Positions 8,354 through 17,033 of a stretch of DNA of 64,000 bases are shown here, in pieces. Within the stretch, counting starts at the first letter, position 1. Each line of letters starts with the position of its first letter. The stretch lies in contig NZ_CP034464.1 of the NCBI RefSeq assembly GCF_003955735.1, forward strand, positions 806,001 through 870,000, read 5' to 3'. Below the pieces are notes generated by a model. The model made no database searches and was not told the origin of the DNA. It was given only the letters and a program-made list of their open reading frames with translations. The translations under genes and the position numbers were made by a program. The DNA comes from Undibacterium parvum. GTDB lineage: Bacteria > Pseudomonadota > Gammaproteobacteria > Burkholderiales > Burkholderiaceae_D.

Positions 8354-10162
8354 ATGAAGTCAAAAATGAAGACAGGCAAGCTCTTTATCTGGCTGGCCCT
8401 CGCCCTCAGCGTGCCACTAGCCCCGGCCTATGCAAGTAGCCCGGCTGATCCCGATAAGGTACTCAAATGGGTATTTAACGTAGCCGAAACTGGCTTCGAC
8501 CCAGGCGCGGCGCGCGATCAGTATTCTAACGGCGTCAATTACGCGATTTTTGAGCCGCTTTACAGCTACGACTACCTAGCCAATCCGGCCAAACTGGTAA
8601 CCAGAACGGCAGTCGCCCTGCCCGAGGTCTCGGCTGATCATAAGACTTACACCATCAAGCTCAAAAAAGGGATTTACTTCACCCCCGACGCAGCCTTCAA
8701 AGGCAAACCGCGTGAGCTGACGATGGCGGACTATATCTACACCTTCAAGCGGCTATTAGACCCGCGTCTGGCATCCTCACATTCGTGGCTGTTCGCAGGA
8801 AAAATTATCGGCCTCGACAAGCTCGCGGAGCAGGCAAAAAAAACCAATAAATTCGATTACGACACAAAAATTGCAGGGCTGGAACTGGTCGATAAATACA
8901 CGCTGCGCATACATTTGAATGAACCTGATTTTAATCTGGGGCTGATCCTGGCGCACAACCCTACCGGAGCGGTCGCGCGCGAAGTGATAGAAAAATATCA
9001 GGACACGCAAGGTCAAGTGATGTCGAATCCTGTCGGTACCGGTGCTTACATGCTGGCCTTGAACGAATGGGTGCGCGGTTCAAAAATTGTCTTGCTGGCC
9101 AACCCTGATTACCGTGGAGACATCTGGAATCATCAGGGCAGCAACAGCCCGGAGGATCAAAAAATCATGGCCGCGATGAAGGGCAAGCGCATGCCGCAAA
9201 TCGGCAGGATAGAAATCAGCGTAATGATAGAAGATCAGTCGCGCTGGTTGGCCTTTCAGAACGGTGAGGTCGACATGTTCGAACTCGAAGGCCCACTCGC
9301 TCCGCAAGCCCTGGATAAAGACAAGTTAAAACCAGCGCTGGAAAAGAAAGGCATACAACTCTCGCGCATCACCGAACCAGAAGTCACTACCTATTACTGG
9401 AATATGCAAGATCCGGTCTGGGGCGGTCTGAGCAAAGAAAAAATCGCCTTACGGCGCGCCGTGGCAATGGCGCATAACGTCGAAGAAGAGATTGCACTGG
9501 TCTATAACGGCAATGCGCTAGCCTTAGACTTCCCGATTCCCCCTGGTGTGGTCGGACACGATCCCAATTACAAGAGCAGCATTCACTATAACCCGGCAGC
9601 GGCCAATGCCCTGCTGGATAAATTTGGCTACGCCCGCGGCAAGAACGGCTGGCGTCATCTGCCCGACGGCAAGCCCTTAGAAATACGTTATTCGGCGCGC
9701 TCTGGCCCGGTAGGGAAAATGCAAACCGAGGTCTGGAAAAAAACCTATGACTCTATCGGCATCAAAATGAAAGAGGATCTGCTGCAGTTTTCGGAACTAT
9801 TGAAAGCAGAAAAAAGTTGCCAGCTGCAGACCCGCAACGCTCCCTGGATCGCAGACTACCCGGATGGCGACAATTTTATGCAATTGTTTTACGGCGGCAA
9901 TATAGGCGCGAACAATAATGGCTGCGTACGTATCCCGGAATTTGATGCGCTTTATGTCAAAACCCAAACCATGCCGGCGGGTGCCGAACGCGATGTTTTA
10001 TATCGCAAGATGGCACGCATCATGGAGTTCAACGCGGCTCAAAGAGTCGGTTTTTCTCGCTACAAAAATATGCTCTCGCAAGCCAAAGTCATAGGCTACA
10101 AGAAGCACCCCATCATTTACGGTGAATGGATGTATTTTGATGTCGCTAAGGATAAACAATGA
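8354..10162 (+). CDS. peptide ABC transporter substrate-binding protein (second of two)
   Basis: 602 residues from ATG 8354; the frame is open upstream to 8186 but that part overlaps the preceding gene and lacks features, and the chosen start gives a clean signal peptide (KLFIWLALALSVPLAPAYA). ATG 8366 is an alternative. It is a family 5 solute-binding protein closely parallel to the preceding gene: both start mature chains with S/NPADP, share SYDYLA.PAKLV, FKRLLDP and end with a GYKKHPI segment followed by a D/E-rich tail. The pair arose by tandem duplication and has since diverged. Confidence 0.9.
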   Translation: MKSKMKTGKLFIWLALALSVPLAPAYASSPADPDKVLKWVFNVAETGFDPGAARDQYSNGVNYAIFEPLYSYDYLANPAKLVTRTAVALPEVSADHKTYTIKLKKGIYFTPDAAFKGKPRELTMADYIYTFKRLLDPRLASSHSWLFAGKIIGLDKLAEQAKKTNKFDYDTKIAGLELVDKYTLRIHLNEPDFNLGLILAHNPTGAVAREVIEKYQDTQGQVMSNPVGTGAYMLALNEWVRGSKIVLLANPDYRGDIWNHQGSNSPEDQKIMAAMKGKRMPQIGRIEISVMIEDQSRWLAFQNGEVDMFELEGPLAPQALDKDKLKPALEKKGIQLSRITEPEVTTYYWNMQDPVWGGLSKEKIALRRAVAMAHNVEEEIALVYNGNALALDFPIPPGVVGHDPNYKSSIHYNPAAANALLDKFGYARGKNGWRHLPDGKPLEIRYSARSGPVGKMQTEVWKKTYDSIGIKMKEDLLQFSELLKAEKSCQLQTRNAPWIADYPDGDNFMQLFYGGNIGANNNGCVRIPEFDALYVKTQTMPAGAERDVLYRKMARIMEFNAAQRVGFSRYKNMLSQAKVIGYKKHPIIYGEWMYFDVAKDKQ

Positions 10163-10226
10163 GCGCCGCATTTATTAACAGCTTAAGTCAAAAATTTAGA
10201 TTAATTAAAACCTTAAAGAGCCCTTC

Positions 10227-11165
10227 ATGACCGCCTATATCCTGCGCCGCTTATGGCAGATGGCCCCCACAATGCTGGGAGTGATCTTACTGGTATTTTT
10301 CCTGTTTAACTGGGTAGGCGGCGATCCTGCCTATATTCTGGCCGGCAAGATGTCCAACGCCGAACAGATCGCCAATATCCGTAGCCAGTTGGGAATAGAC
10401 CAGCCTTATTATGTGCAACTGTGGATCTTCATTAAACAAATCGTGAGCTTTGATTTCGGCAATAGCTGGAGCACCGGCGAAGCGGTTTCTTCCATCATAG
10501 GCAACCGCCTCGGCCCATCGTTGACGGTCTTGATACCGTTGACGATCATAGAAACCGCGATTGCGATTGCGTTGGCACTGGCGATTGCCTTCAAGCGCGG
10601 CAGCTTCACCGATCGCAGTGTGATGATCGCCTGCACCGTCGGCATGTCCGTCAGCATACTGGTCTACATTATCGTCGGCCAATATTTTTTCGCCTATAAA
10701 CTGGGCCTGTTTCCGGTGCAGGGCTGGGGCAATAATTTCGCCGAGAATTTATTCAAATATTCAGTGCTGCCGATACTGATCGCGATGGCAGTTGGCGTGG
10801 CCCCTAACCTGCGTCTATTCCGTACCTTCGTATTGGACGAAGTCAATCAGGATTATGTCCGTACTGCGCGCGCCAAAGGCGTCTCTGAACACCGCGTGAA
10901 ATGGGTCCATGTCTTGCGTAACGCCGCTATCCCCATCATCACCCACGTCATGTCCAATCTGCCCTCACTACTGATCGGGGCCTTCCTGATCGAACGCTTT
11001 TTCTCTATACCAGGCATAGGCAGAGAAGTCATTTTAGCGGTGGAGCGTAGTGATTTCCCCGTGATTAAAGCCATTACCGTGTACGTCGCCGCAGCCACCA
11101 TGCTGTTTAATTTATTGACTGACCTGATGTATCAGGCCGTCGATCCGCGCGTCACTTTGAAATAA
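10227..11165 (+). CDS. ABC transporter permease, DppB/OppB type
   Basis: 312 residues, six predicted transmembrane helices. It starts MTAYILRRLWQMAPTMLGV, the classic opening of DppB-like subunits, and has GIDQPYYVQLW in the first loop. The EAA coupling loop is in DYVRTARAKGVSEHRVKWVH followed by LRNAAIPI. It ends with LMYQAVDPRVTLK. It forms the membrane pore with the next gene's product, 9 bp downstream. Inner-membrane importer of peptides by family. Confidence 0.92.
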   Translation: MTAYILRRLWQMAPTMLGVILLVFFLFNWVGGDPAYILAGKMSNAEQIANIRSQLGIDQPYYVQLWIFIKQIVSFDFGNSWSTGEAVSSIIGNRLGPSLTVLIPLTIIETAIAIALALAIAFKRGSFTDRSVMIACTVGMSVSILVYIIVGQYFFAYKLGLFPVQGWGNNFAENLFKYSVLPILIAMAVGVAPNLRLFRTFVLDEVNQDYVRTARAKGVSEHRVKWVHVLRNAAIPIITHVMSNLPSLLIGAFLIERFFSIPGIGREVILAVERSDFPVIKAITVYVAAATMLFNLLTDLMYQAVDPRVTLK

Positions 11166-11174
11166 GGATAGCCC

Positions 11175-12278
11175 ATGAATTCTGCATCAGACAATAATGT
11201 TTCTCCCGGTCTGTGGGCACTGGCCTGGCGCCGTCTGCGCGCCGATAGTGTCGCCATGATTGCCTTAGCCATCGTCAGCTCCTTCATGCTGATACTACTA
11301 CTGTCCGGTGCTGGCTTAATCGCCGCGGATTGGGAGCAAGAAACAGCCCTCAGTTACGCGCCACCAAGCTTTATCGGTGCCGATGCCAGCGCTGCAGTAG
11401 AAGCACAAGCGACCGAACCGCTACCAGAGAATCCGCTCGACCCTTTGGCCGATATCCTGCGCCAATTGCGTAAGACCGCCAATACCGACATCCCGGTGAT
11501 CGTCGATAGCTATGGGATCACCGATCCTCTGGCCAAAGAAATGAGCGAGATTTATACCGAGCCGGCGAAAACCGGCAAAGCCAGCGTGGCCGAGCGTCTC
11601 AGCACCCTGCCCTTCGGCGCCGACAAATGGGGGCACGACATCATCAAGAAAACCATCAAGGGTGCAGAAACCTCTATCGTCGTGGGTTTAGTGGCGGCGT
11701 TTTTGGCGACCTTGCTGGGTACTTTATTCGGTGCTTTCTCAGGCTATTTTGGTGGCCGCGTTGATGATTTGTTCAACTGGTTTTACAGCATCTTCACCTC
11801 CATCCCTTACTTGTTATTGATCTTGTCGGTCGCTGCAGTGTTGCAACAAAAAGGCATCACAACGATTATCCTGATCCTGGCCTTCACCGGCTGGACCGGC
11901 CCTTTCCGCCTGATACGTGCCGAATACATGAAACACAAGTCGCGTGAATATGTGTGGGCGGCAGACGCCATCGGCGCTTCGCATTTCCGCAAGATGTTCA
12001 TCCATATTTTCCCCAACATCAGCCACGTGGCATTGGTGCAGGTTTCTATCCTGGTGGTGGGCTTTATCAAGTCTGAAGTGATCTTAAGTTTCTTAGGTTT
12101 TGGCGTGCCGGTGGGCGTGGTCTCATGGGGCAGTATGCTCAATGAGGCGCAGAACGAATTGATACTCGGTAAATGGTGGCAATTGACGGCGGCCACTGCT
12201 GCCATGGCAGTCTTGGTGACCGCCTTCTCGCTGTTTACCGATGCACTGCGCGATGCGCTCGACCCTAAGCTGAAATAA
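11175..12278 (+). CDS. ABC transporter permease, DppC/OppC type, with enlarged periplasmic segment
   Basis: 367 residues, longer than the usual DppC of about 300. The first helix (about residues 28-52) is followed by roughly 100 residues of soluble, partly charged sequence (from about YAPPSFIG to the GADKWGHDI motif) before the remaining helices. GADKWGHDI corresponds to the family's GTDxxGRD motif. The EAA loop is EYVWAADAIGASHFRKMFIH. It partners the preceding permease; spacing of 9 bp on each side shows a tight operon. Confidence 0.9.
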   Translation: MNSASDNNVSPGLWALAWRRLRADSVAMIALAIVSSFMLILLLSGAGLIAADWEQETALSYAPPSFIGADASAAVEAQATEPLPENPLDPLADILRQLRKTANTDIPVIVDSYGITDPLAKEMSEIYTEPAKTGKASVAERLSTLPFGADKWGHDIIKKTIKGAETSIVVGLVAAFLATLLGTLFGAFSGYFGGRVDDLFNWFYSIFTSIPYLLLILSVAAVLQQKGITTIILILAFTGWTGPFRLIRAEYMKHKSREYVWAADAIGASHFRKMFIHIFPNISHVALVQVSILVVGFIKSEVILSFLGFGVPVGVVSWGSMLNEAQNELILGKWWQLTAATAAMAVLVTAFSLFTDALRDALDPKLK

Positions 12279-12287
12279 GGACAGATC

Positions 12288-13976
12288 ATGACAACAGATG
12301 CATTATTAAAGGTAGAGAATCTGCGCGTGTCTTTCCGCATCAATAAAAAAGACAGCGTAGAGACAGTCAAAGGGATCTCGTTTGAGATTCCGTATAACAG
12401 CACCGTGGCACTGGTGGGTGAGTCGGGTAGTGGTAAGTCGGTCAGTTCGCTGGCGATCATGGGATTATTACCGGCCGATACCTCCAGCATCGCGCCCGAC
12501 AGCCAGATCCTGTTTGAAGGCAAAAGCCTGCTGAAAATGAGTATGGAGCAACGACGTCAGCTATGCGGCAAAGACATTTCCATGATTTTCCAGGAACCCA
12601 TGAGTTCGCTCAATCCGGTATTTACCGTCGGTTTCCAGATCGCAGAAGTGTTACGCCTGCACATGGGCATGAACGCCAAACAGGCGCGCGCGCGCAGCCT
12701 GGCCTTACTGGAAGAAGTCGGCATCCCCGACCCTGCCAGTAAAATCGACGCCTATCCCAGCCAGATGTCGGGCGGCCAGCAGCAGCGTGTGATGATCGCC
12801 ATGGCGATCGCCTGCGAACCAAAATTACTGATCGCCGATGAACCCACTACCGCACTCGACGTCACCATACAAAAACAGATTATCGACTTAATCGAAGCGC
12901 TGCGTATCAAGCACAAAATGTCGGTGCTGTTCATCACCCACGATCTGGCACTGGTGGGAGAAATCGCCGATCAGGTCATCGTCATGCGCCATGGAGAGAT
13001 CCGCGAAGCCGGCGCTGTCAGGCAAATCTTTGAGCAGCCCAAAGACAGTTACACGCAAGCCCTGCTACATTGCCGCCCCAGTTTAGATAGCCGCCCGTGG
13101 CGCTTGCCTGTAATCGATGATTTTATGCAGCAGCAGGCGACAGGCCTGGAGCAAAAACAAAGAGCACGCGGTCTGCAAGGCGATGAAAAAACCGTGCTGG
13201 AAGTGAATAATCTGGGCAAAAGTTTTTATACCCGGGTCGGTCTGTTTGGCAAGAAGGAATTTCGTGCGGTAGAGAATGTGTCGTTCAAACTGGCGCGCGG
13301 CAAAACGCTGGGGGTGGTCGGAGAATCTGGCTCAGGCAAGACCACGGTGGGCTTGACACTGATGCGCTTGCATCAGGCCACCAGCGGCCAGGCGATTTTT
13401 GAGGGCAAAGATATTTTATCTATGTCGAATAAAGATTTTCTCCCCTACAAGCGCCGCATACAGATTATTTTTCAAAACCCCTACGCCTCGCTCAATCCGC
13501 GCTTTACGGTGGGCCAGATCCTGATGGAACCGATGCAAATCCACGGCATAGGGAGTAACGACGGCGAACGCGCCAAACTGGCCTACGCGCTGTTAGACAA
13601 GGTGAATTTACCAGCCGCTGCCTTCAAGCGTTATCCGCATGAGTTCTCTGGCGGCCAGCGCCAGCGTATCGCGATTGCCCGCTGCCTGACCATGCAACCA
13701 GAAGTACTGATCTGCGATGAATCGGTGTCGGCGCTGGACGTTTCGGTGCAGGCCCAGGTACTCAATCTGCTGCAGGATTTACAGGAAGAATTTGGCCTCT
13801 CGTATATCTTCATCTCGCATGATCTGGCCGTGGTCAAATACATCGCCGACCAGGTCATGGTGATGAATCAGGGAAAAGTGGTAGAACTGGCCAACTCGGA
13901 TGAACTATATCGCAATCCGCAACACGCCTACACCAAGACCCTACTCAAAGCGATACCACGCGGTTTGCAGCATTGA
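12288..13976 (+). CDS. double ABC ATPase of a peptide transporter (YejF/GsiA-like)
   Basis: 562 residues made of two fused ATP-binding domains that power the importer from the cytoplasmic side. Domain 1 (about residues 5-260): Walker A GESGSGKS, signature MSGGQQQR, Walker B LLIADEPTTALD, switch His in ITHDLAL. Domain 2 (about 295-555): Walker A GESGSGKTT, signature FSGGQRQR, Walker B VLICDESVSALD, ISHDLAV. In domain 2 the Walker B reads DES instead of DEP, a common variant. It is the last gene of the five-gene operon. Confidence 0.93.
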   Translation: MTTDALLKVENLRVSFRINKKDSVETVKGISFEIPYNSTVALVGESGSGKSVSSLAIMGLLPADTSSIAPDSQILFEGKSLLKMSMEQRRQLCGKDISMIFQEPMSSLNPVFTVGFQIAEVLRLHMGMNAKQARARSLALLEEVGIPDPASKIDAYPSQMSGGQQQRVMIAMAIACEPKLLIADEPTTALDVTIQKQIIDLIEALRIKHKMSVLFITHDLALVGEIADQVIVMRHGEIREAGAVRQIFEQPKDSYTQALLHCRPSLDSRPWRLPVIDDFMQQQATGLEQKQRARGLQGDEKTVLEVNNLGKSFYTRVGLFGKKEFRAVENVSFKLARGKTLGVVGESGSGKTTVGLTLMRLHQATSGQAIFEGKDILSMSNKDFLPYKRRIQIIFQNPYASLNPRFTVGQILMEPMQIHGIGSNDGERAKLAYALLDKVNLPAAAFKRYPHEFSGGQRQRIAIARCLTMQPEVLICDESVSALDVSVQAQVLNLLQDLQEEFGLSYIFISHDLAVVKYIADQVMVMNQGKVVELANSDELYRNPQHAYTKTLLKAIPRGLQH

Positions 13977-13979
13977 GGG

Positions 13980-14015
13980 GCAGACTGGCAAATTGCGCTG
14001 ATCTTGCCGGTCTGC
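13980..14015 (+). terminator. hairpin just after the ABC operon
   Basis: A 12-bp stem (GCAGACTGGCAA with TTGCCGGTCTGC, one G-T pair) and 12-nt loop, starting 3 bases after the ATPase stop codon. No T-tract follows, so it may be a 3'-end stabiliser rather than an intrinsic terminator. Confidence 0.45.
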
Positions 14016-14050
14016 TGGTCTAGCATTTTCAAAAGCAGGCAAGCCCAGCG

Positions 14051-14107
14051 CGCATATTCCATGCGTTTCTTCAAGCATATAGGGCTGTGAGCCGCATGGA
14101 ATATGCG
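14051..14107. repeat. REP/BIME-like palindromic element, copy A
   Basis: Left arm CGCATATTCCATGCG (14051-14065), right arm CGCATGGAATATGCG (14093-14107), perfectly complementary, 27-nt loop containing TTCTTCAAGC. Flanks also pair partly (AGCCC/GGCT). First of eight related copies in this window, placed downstream of the ABC operon. Confidence 0.9.
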
Positions 14108-14308
14108 CGTTGGCTTGGTGGTGTTTTTGTGTGCTGTTGTTCTGGTCTTGTTTTTAATTCTGTCGTTGTTGTGCGATTGCTGGCCGGTGGTAGACCGGCG
14201 GCTACTCCCTTTTCTTGCTTCGCCAAGAAAAGGAAGCAAAAGAAGGCGACGCAAAGTCTGAACTGACCCCATAAAGTTGGACATCAATCCAAACTATTGG
14301 GGTATTTC

Positions 14309-14839
14309 ATGAGTAAGTACACAAAGCAATTCAAAGTATCCGTTGTTGAACACTATTTAACGGGGGCGGCTGGTTTAAAAGATGTCGCAAAATGCTACGA
14401 TCTGGCACATTCAGTGTTGGCCAGATGGGTTGCCATGTATCGTTTGCGTGGCGCAGACGGTCTAGATAAAAAGTACAGTCATTACGACGCGCAGTTTAAG
14501 CTCTCTGTCTTGCAACACATGTGGAAGCATCAGCTCTCTTACACTCAAACGGAGCTCTTGTTCGATATTCGTGGTCCAGGTCGTCTTCGCATCTGGGAAC
14601 AGCATTATGATAGCGGCGGCATTGAGGCCCTTACTCCACGCAAATCTGCACCACCCAAGATCATGACAACGGACACAACTAAAAAACCACCCGCATCCAT
14701 TGACGTAGAAGACCAGCGAACCCATGAGGATTTACTGGCCGAGGTAAAGTACCTGCGCATGGAGAACGCCTACCTAAAAAAGTTGAAAGCCTTAGTTCAG
14801 CAACAAGCGCAAACAGCATCGATCAAAAAGCGCAGATAG
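14309..14839 (+). CDS. IS3-family transposase OrfA
   Basis: 176 residues from ATG 14309, preceded by a GGGG ribosome site; an in-frame TTG at 14297 is less likely. It has two helix-turn-helix segments (FKVSVVEHYLTGAAGLKDVAKCY-type N-terminal and a second near residues 60-110) and a C-terminal leucine-rich coiled coil (EVKYLRMENAYLKKLKAL), as in OrfA of the IS150 group. It binds the element's ends. Near its end, in-frame AAA AAG (14825-14830) is a possible -1 slippage site giving an OrfAB fusion. Confidence 0.88.
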   Translation: MSKYTKQFKVSVVEHYLTGAAGLKDVAKCYDLAHSVLARWVAMYRLRGADGLDKKYSHYDAQFKLSVLQHMWKHQLSYTQTELLFDIRGPGRLRIWEQHYDSGGIEALTPRKSAPPKIMTTDTTKKPPASIDVEDQRTHEDLLAEVKYLRMENAYLKKLKALVQQQAQTASIKKRR

Positions 14840-15675
14840 TGCAAGAACTAAGGCAGCAATACCCCATCACAGACCTGCTCGCGCTGGCTGGTCTGGCACG
14901 CAGTACATTTTATTATCAGCAGAAAGCGCAGCTGGTGAGGGATAAGTATACGGATTTAAAGAAGAGTATCCACACGCTGTACGAGCGCCATCAGGGACGT
15001 TATGGCTATCGCCGCATCACTGCGGCACTTCAGCAATTGGGCACGTTTGTGAATCACAAAACCATACAGCGGCTTATGCAGGAATTGGGATTGAAGTCAC
15101 TGGTCAGAATCAAAAAATACCGCTCGTACAAGGGCGATGTGGGACGTGCTGCACCGAATATTTTGCAGCGTCAATTTGATGCACAGGAGGCAAATCAAAA
15201 ATGGGTAACGGACGTCACTGAGTTCAAGGTCGCCGGAGAAAAACTATATCTCTCACCGGTGATGGATTTATATAACGGAGAAATTATTGCCTTTGAGACG
15301 TCAAAGCGACCTGTCTTTGAGATGGTCAGCAAGATGCTCAAGAAGGCATTGGCTAGGCTGAAAGTTAAAGATAAATTGATACTCCATTCGGATCAGGGCT
15401 GGCAATATCGCATGCCCGCCTACCAACGCCTGCTTGAACAAAATCAGGTGGAGCAAAGCATGTCGCGAAAGGGAAATTGTTTAGATAACGCAGCGATGGA
15501 GAGTTTTTTCGCGGTGCTAAAAACCGAGTATTTTTATTTAAATAAATTTACGACTGTAGAGGAACTTCAGAATGGTTTGGTAGCCTATATTCAGTACTAT
15601 AATCACGATCGTATTAAGTTGAAACTAAACGGCTTGAGTCCGGTGCAATACCGAACTCAAGCCTCTATGGCATAA
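14839..15675 (+). CDS. IS3-family transposase OrfB (DDE integrase domain)
   Basis: 278 residues, in the -1 frame relative to OrfA and overlapping its stop by one base. It may be made as a -1 frameshift product or from GTG 14839. An HTH_21 segment (HQGRYGYRRITAALQQ) precedes an rve-type catalytic core: D in WVTDVTEF, D in ILHSDQGWQY, E in DNAAMESFFAVLKTE, followed by the YYNHDRIK motif. All catalytic residues are present, so the element could be active. Confidence 0.9.
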   Translation: MQELRQQYPITDLLALAGLARSTFYYQQKAQLVRDKYTDLKKSIHTLYERHQGRYGYRRITAALQQLGTFVNHKTIQRLMQELGLKSLVRIKKYRSYKGDVGRAAPNILQRQFDAQEANQKWVTDVTEFKVAGEKLYLSPVMDLYNGEIIAFETSKRPVFEMVSKMLKKALARLKVKDKLILHSDQGWQYRMPAYQRLLEQNQVEQSMSRKGNCLDNAAMESFFAVLKTEYFYLNKFTTVEELQNGLVAYIQYYNHDRIKLKLNGLSPVQYRTQASMA

Positions 15676-15970
15676 GCAATTTCCCTGTCCAACTTTATGG
15701 GGTCAGTTCAGTCGCTGCCCTTCGGGTACCCGCCTGTGCAGGTCAAAAAATGGGAAAAGTTCGAAACTCGCTACGCTCAAACACGAACCTTTCTAATCCA
15801 TTTTCTGCCCAGCACAAGCGGCAGCGCCACATGCGGAAAGCGAACGTCAACACATCCGTAGTGCGGCGGCCGCTTCTCCGTAAGCTCATGTAGGTACGAT
15901 TAGCGCAGCGTAATCGTACGCATGCTGCGCTAAATGGAATTCTATTTGCCGCCACCCCGCCCTGCCACAG

Positions 15971-16026
15971 CGCATATTCCATGCGCTTCTTCAAGTATCC
16001 GGGCTGCGAGCCGCATAGAATATGCG
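15971..16026. repeat. REP/BIME-like palindromic element, copy B
   Basis: Left arm CGCATATTCCATGCG (15971-15985), right arm CGCATAGAATATGCG (16012-16026), one mismatch. The loop CTTCTTCAAGTATCCGGGCT resembles that of copy A in the same orientation. Confidence 0.85.
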
Positions 16027-16111
16027 TGAAGGTCGGGTCGGTTTTAAAAACCGCTACGGTATAGCGATGTGCGTGCGATTACGCCTTGCTAATCGCACCT
16101 ACCGAACTAAA

Positions 16112-16203
16112 GTAGGGTGCGCCGTGCGCACCAATGGATAGACAGAAACAACAAGAAAATATTTGTAAGCCGAGACATAAGCGGTGCGCATGGCGCACCC
16201 TAC
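16112..16203. repeat. 21-bp inverted repeat pair, GTAGGGTGCGC type
   Basis: GTAGGGTGCGCCGTGCGCACC (written here in parts: GTAGGGTGCGCC + GTGCGCACC) at 16112-16132 pairs with its complement at 16183-16203 with one mismatch, across a 50-nt spacer. Each arm is itself partly self-complementary (GGTGCGC/GCGCACC). It lies at the centre of the inverted duplication. Confidence 0.75.
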
Positions 16204-16233
16204 GTTTGCTCCGAGCTACGGCAATCCGGTGCT

Positions 16234-16305
16234 GCTTTTGACCTGGGTTTTGACTTGGGTTTTGAATCGGCTTTTGACTCTGCTTTTGATTTGGCTTTTG
16301 ACTAG
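16234..16305. repeat. 12-bp tandem repeat array, six units
   Basis: Six imperfect units of GCTTTTGACTTG (variants GGTTTTGACTTG, GCTTTTGACTCT, GCTTTTGATTTG). It is a minisatellite; short reading frames across it would encode FDLG-type or Gln/Lys/Pro-type repeats but have no ribosome site or conserved context. Confidence 0.8.
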
Positions 16306-16544
16306 AATTCGCATGTGGCGCTGCCAATTGTGCGGGGCGGAAAATGGATCAGAAAGGTTCGTGTTTGAGCCGCAGGCGAGTTTCGAACTTTTCCCATTTT
16401 ACGACCTGCATAATTGGGCACCCGAAGGGCAGCGACTTTACGTCGCCTTCTTTTGCTTACTCTTCTTGGCGAAGCCCTCCATGTCAGGATAGATGTCGCC
16501 TCACTTAATATGATAAAAAGATGGAGGGCGGAAGTCAGGGTAAG

Positions 16545-17033
16545 ATGAAACGTATTCGATATACAGCAGAACAAAGGGAATGGGCGGTTCAACAAATGAT
16601 GCCCCCGTTAAACCGAGCAGTGGTGGAATTAGCAAAGGCCACGGGAATTACTACAGTGACGCTACGTGTTTGGCAGAACGTGGCGCGTGAGGAAGGAAGA
16701 ATTGTGCCTGGAGATGGTAAACAAAGTGATCGCTGGTCCAGCACGGACAAATTTCGCATCGTGCTAGAGGCTGCAGCACTAAGTGAAGTAGAGCTATCGG
16801 TGTATTGCAGAACCAAAGGCGTCTATCCAGAACAAGTGACGCAATGGCGTTTAGCCTGCGAGCAGACCAATGGACAATTGGTGCAGACTAAACCAGATGC
16901 CTCACAGACAAAACGCATTGGCGAACTGGAACGCGCCTTAAAAAAGAAAGATGCTGAGTTGGCAGAGTCGGCGGCGCTGCTTGTTTTAAGAAAAAAAGCC
17001 GAGGCGATCTGGGGGAAGGAAAAGGACGAATGA
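16545..17033 (+). CDS. IS3-family transposase OrfA, two-HTH type
   Basis: 162 residues from ATG 16545 with GGGTAAG just upstream; an in-frame ATG at 16521 adds 8 residues without a better site. Two helix-turn-helix segments are visible (about residues 20-50, AVVELAKATGITTVTLRVWQ; and 70-105, FRIVLEAAALSEVELSVYC). A C-terminal coiled coil (RIGELERALKKKDAELAESA) follows. The stop overlaps the OrfB start in ATGA. Confidence 0.85.
   Translation: MKRIRYTAEQREWAVQQMMPPLNRAVVELAKATGITTVTLRVWQNVAREEGRIVPGDGKQSDRWSSTDKFRIVLEAAALSEVELSVYCRTKGVYPEQVTQWRLACEQTNGQLVQTKPDASQTKRIGELERALKKKDAELAESAALLVLRKKAEAIWGKEKDE

Larger units (their letters stand above)
14259..15710 (+). mobile_element. complete IS3-family element (IS150 group)
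   Basis: 1452 bp. The ends are perfect 25-bp inverted repeats at 14259-14283 and 15686-15710 (TGAACTGACCCC...). It carries overlapping orfA and orfB with no visible damage. The flanking target duplication is GTC (14256-14258 and 15711-15713). The paralogous inverted arm near 16410-16470 shows the same target without the insertion, confirming both ends. Confidence 0.93.
14150..15833. repeat. left arm of a large inverted duplication, interrupted by an IS
   Basis: Leaving out the IS at 14259-15710, this stretch (GTCTTG... through TTTTCTTGCTTCGCCAAGAA, GAAGGCGACG, CTGCCCTTCGGGT, AGCGCCACATGC) reappears inverted at 16312-18200, with frequent substitutions. It contains no gene. The paralogous arm preserves the sequence AAAGTCGCTGCC uninterrupted, which gives the empty site of the IS. 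Confidence 0.8.
15714..16475. other. repeat-rich noncoding spacer between two IS elements
   Basis: No convincing gene. It holds the remainder of the left arm, a hairpin with arms GTACGATTA/TAATCGTAC (15894-15919), REP copy B, a related hairpin GTGCGATTA/TAATCGCAC (16073-16098), a 21-bp inverted pair (16112-16203), a 12-bp tandem array (16234-16305) and most of the right arm. The two GATTA-type hairpins sit on either side of REP B, adding to the overall mirror symmetry. Confidence 0.7.

Noticed and set aside
16234..16305. Possible CRISPR array
   Set aside because: The 12-bp units are contiguous with no spacers, so it is a tandem repeat.
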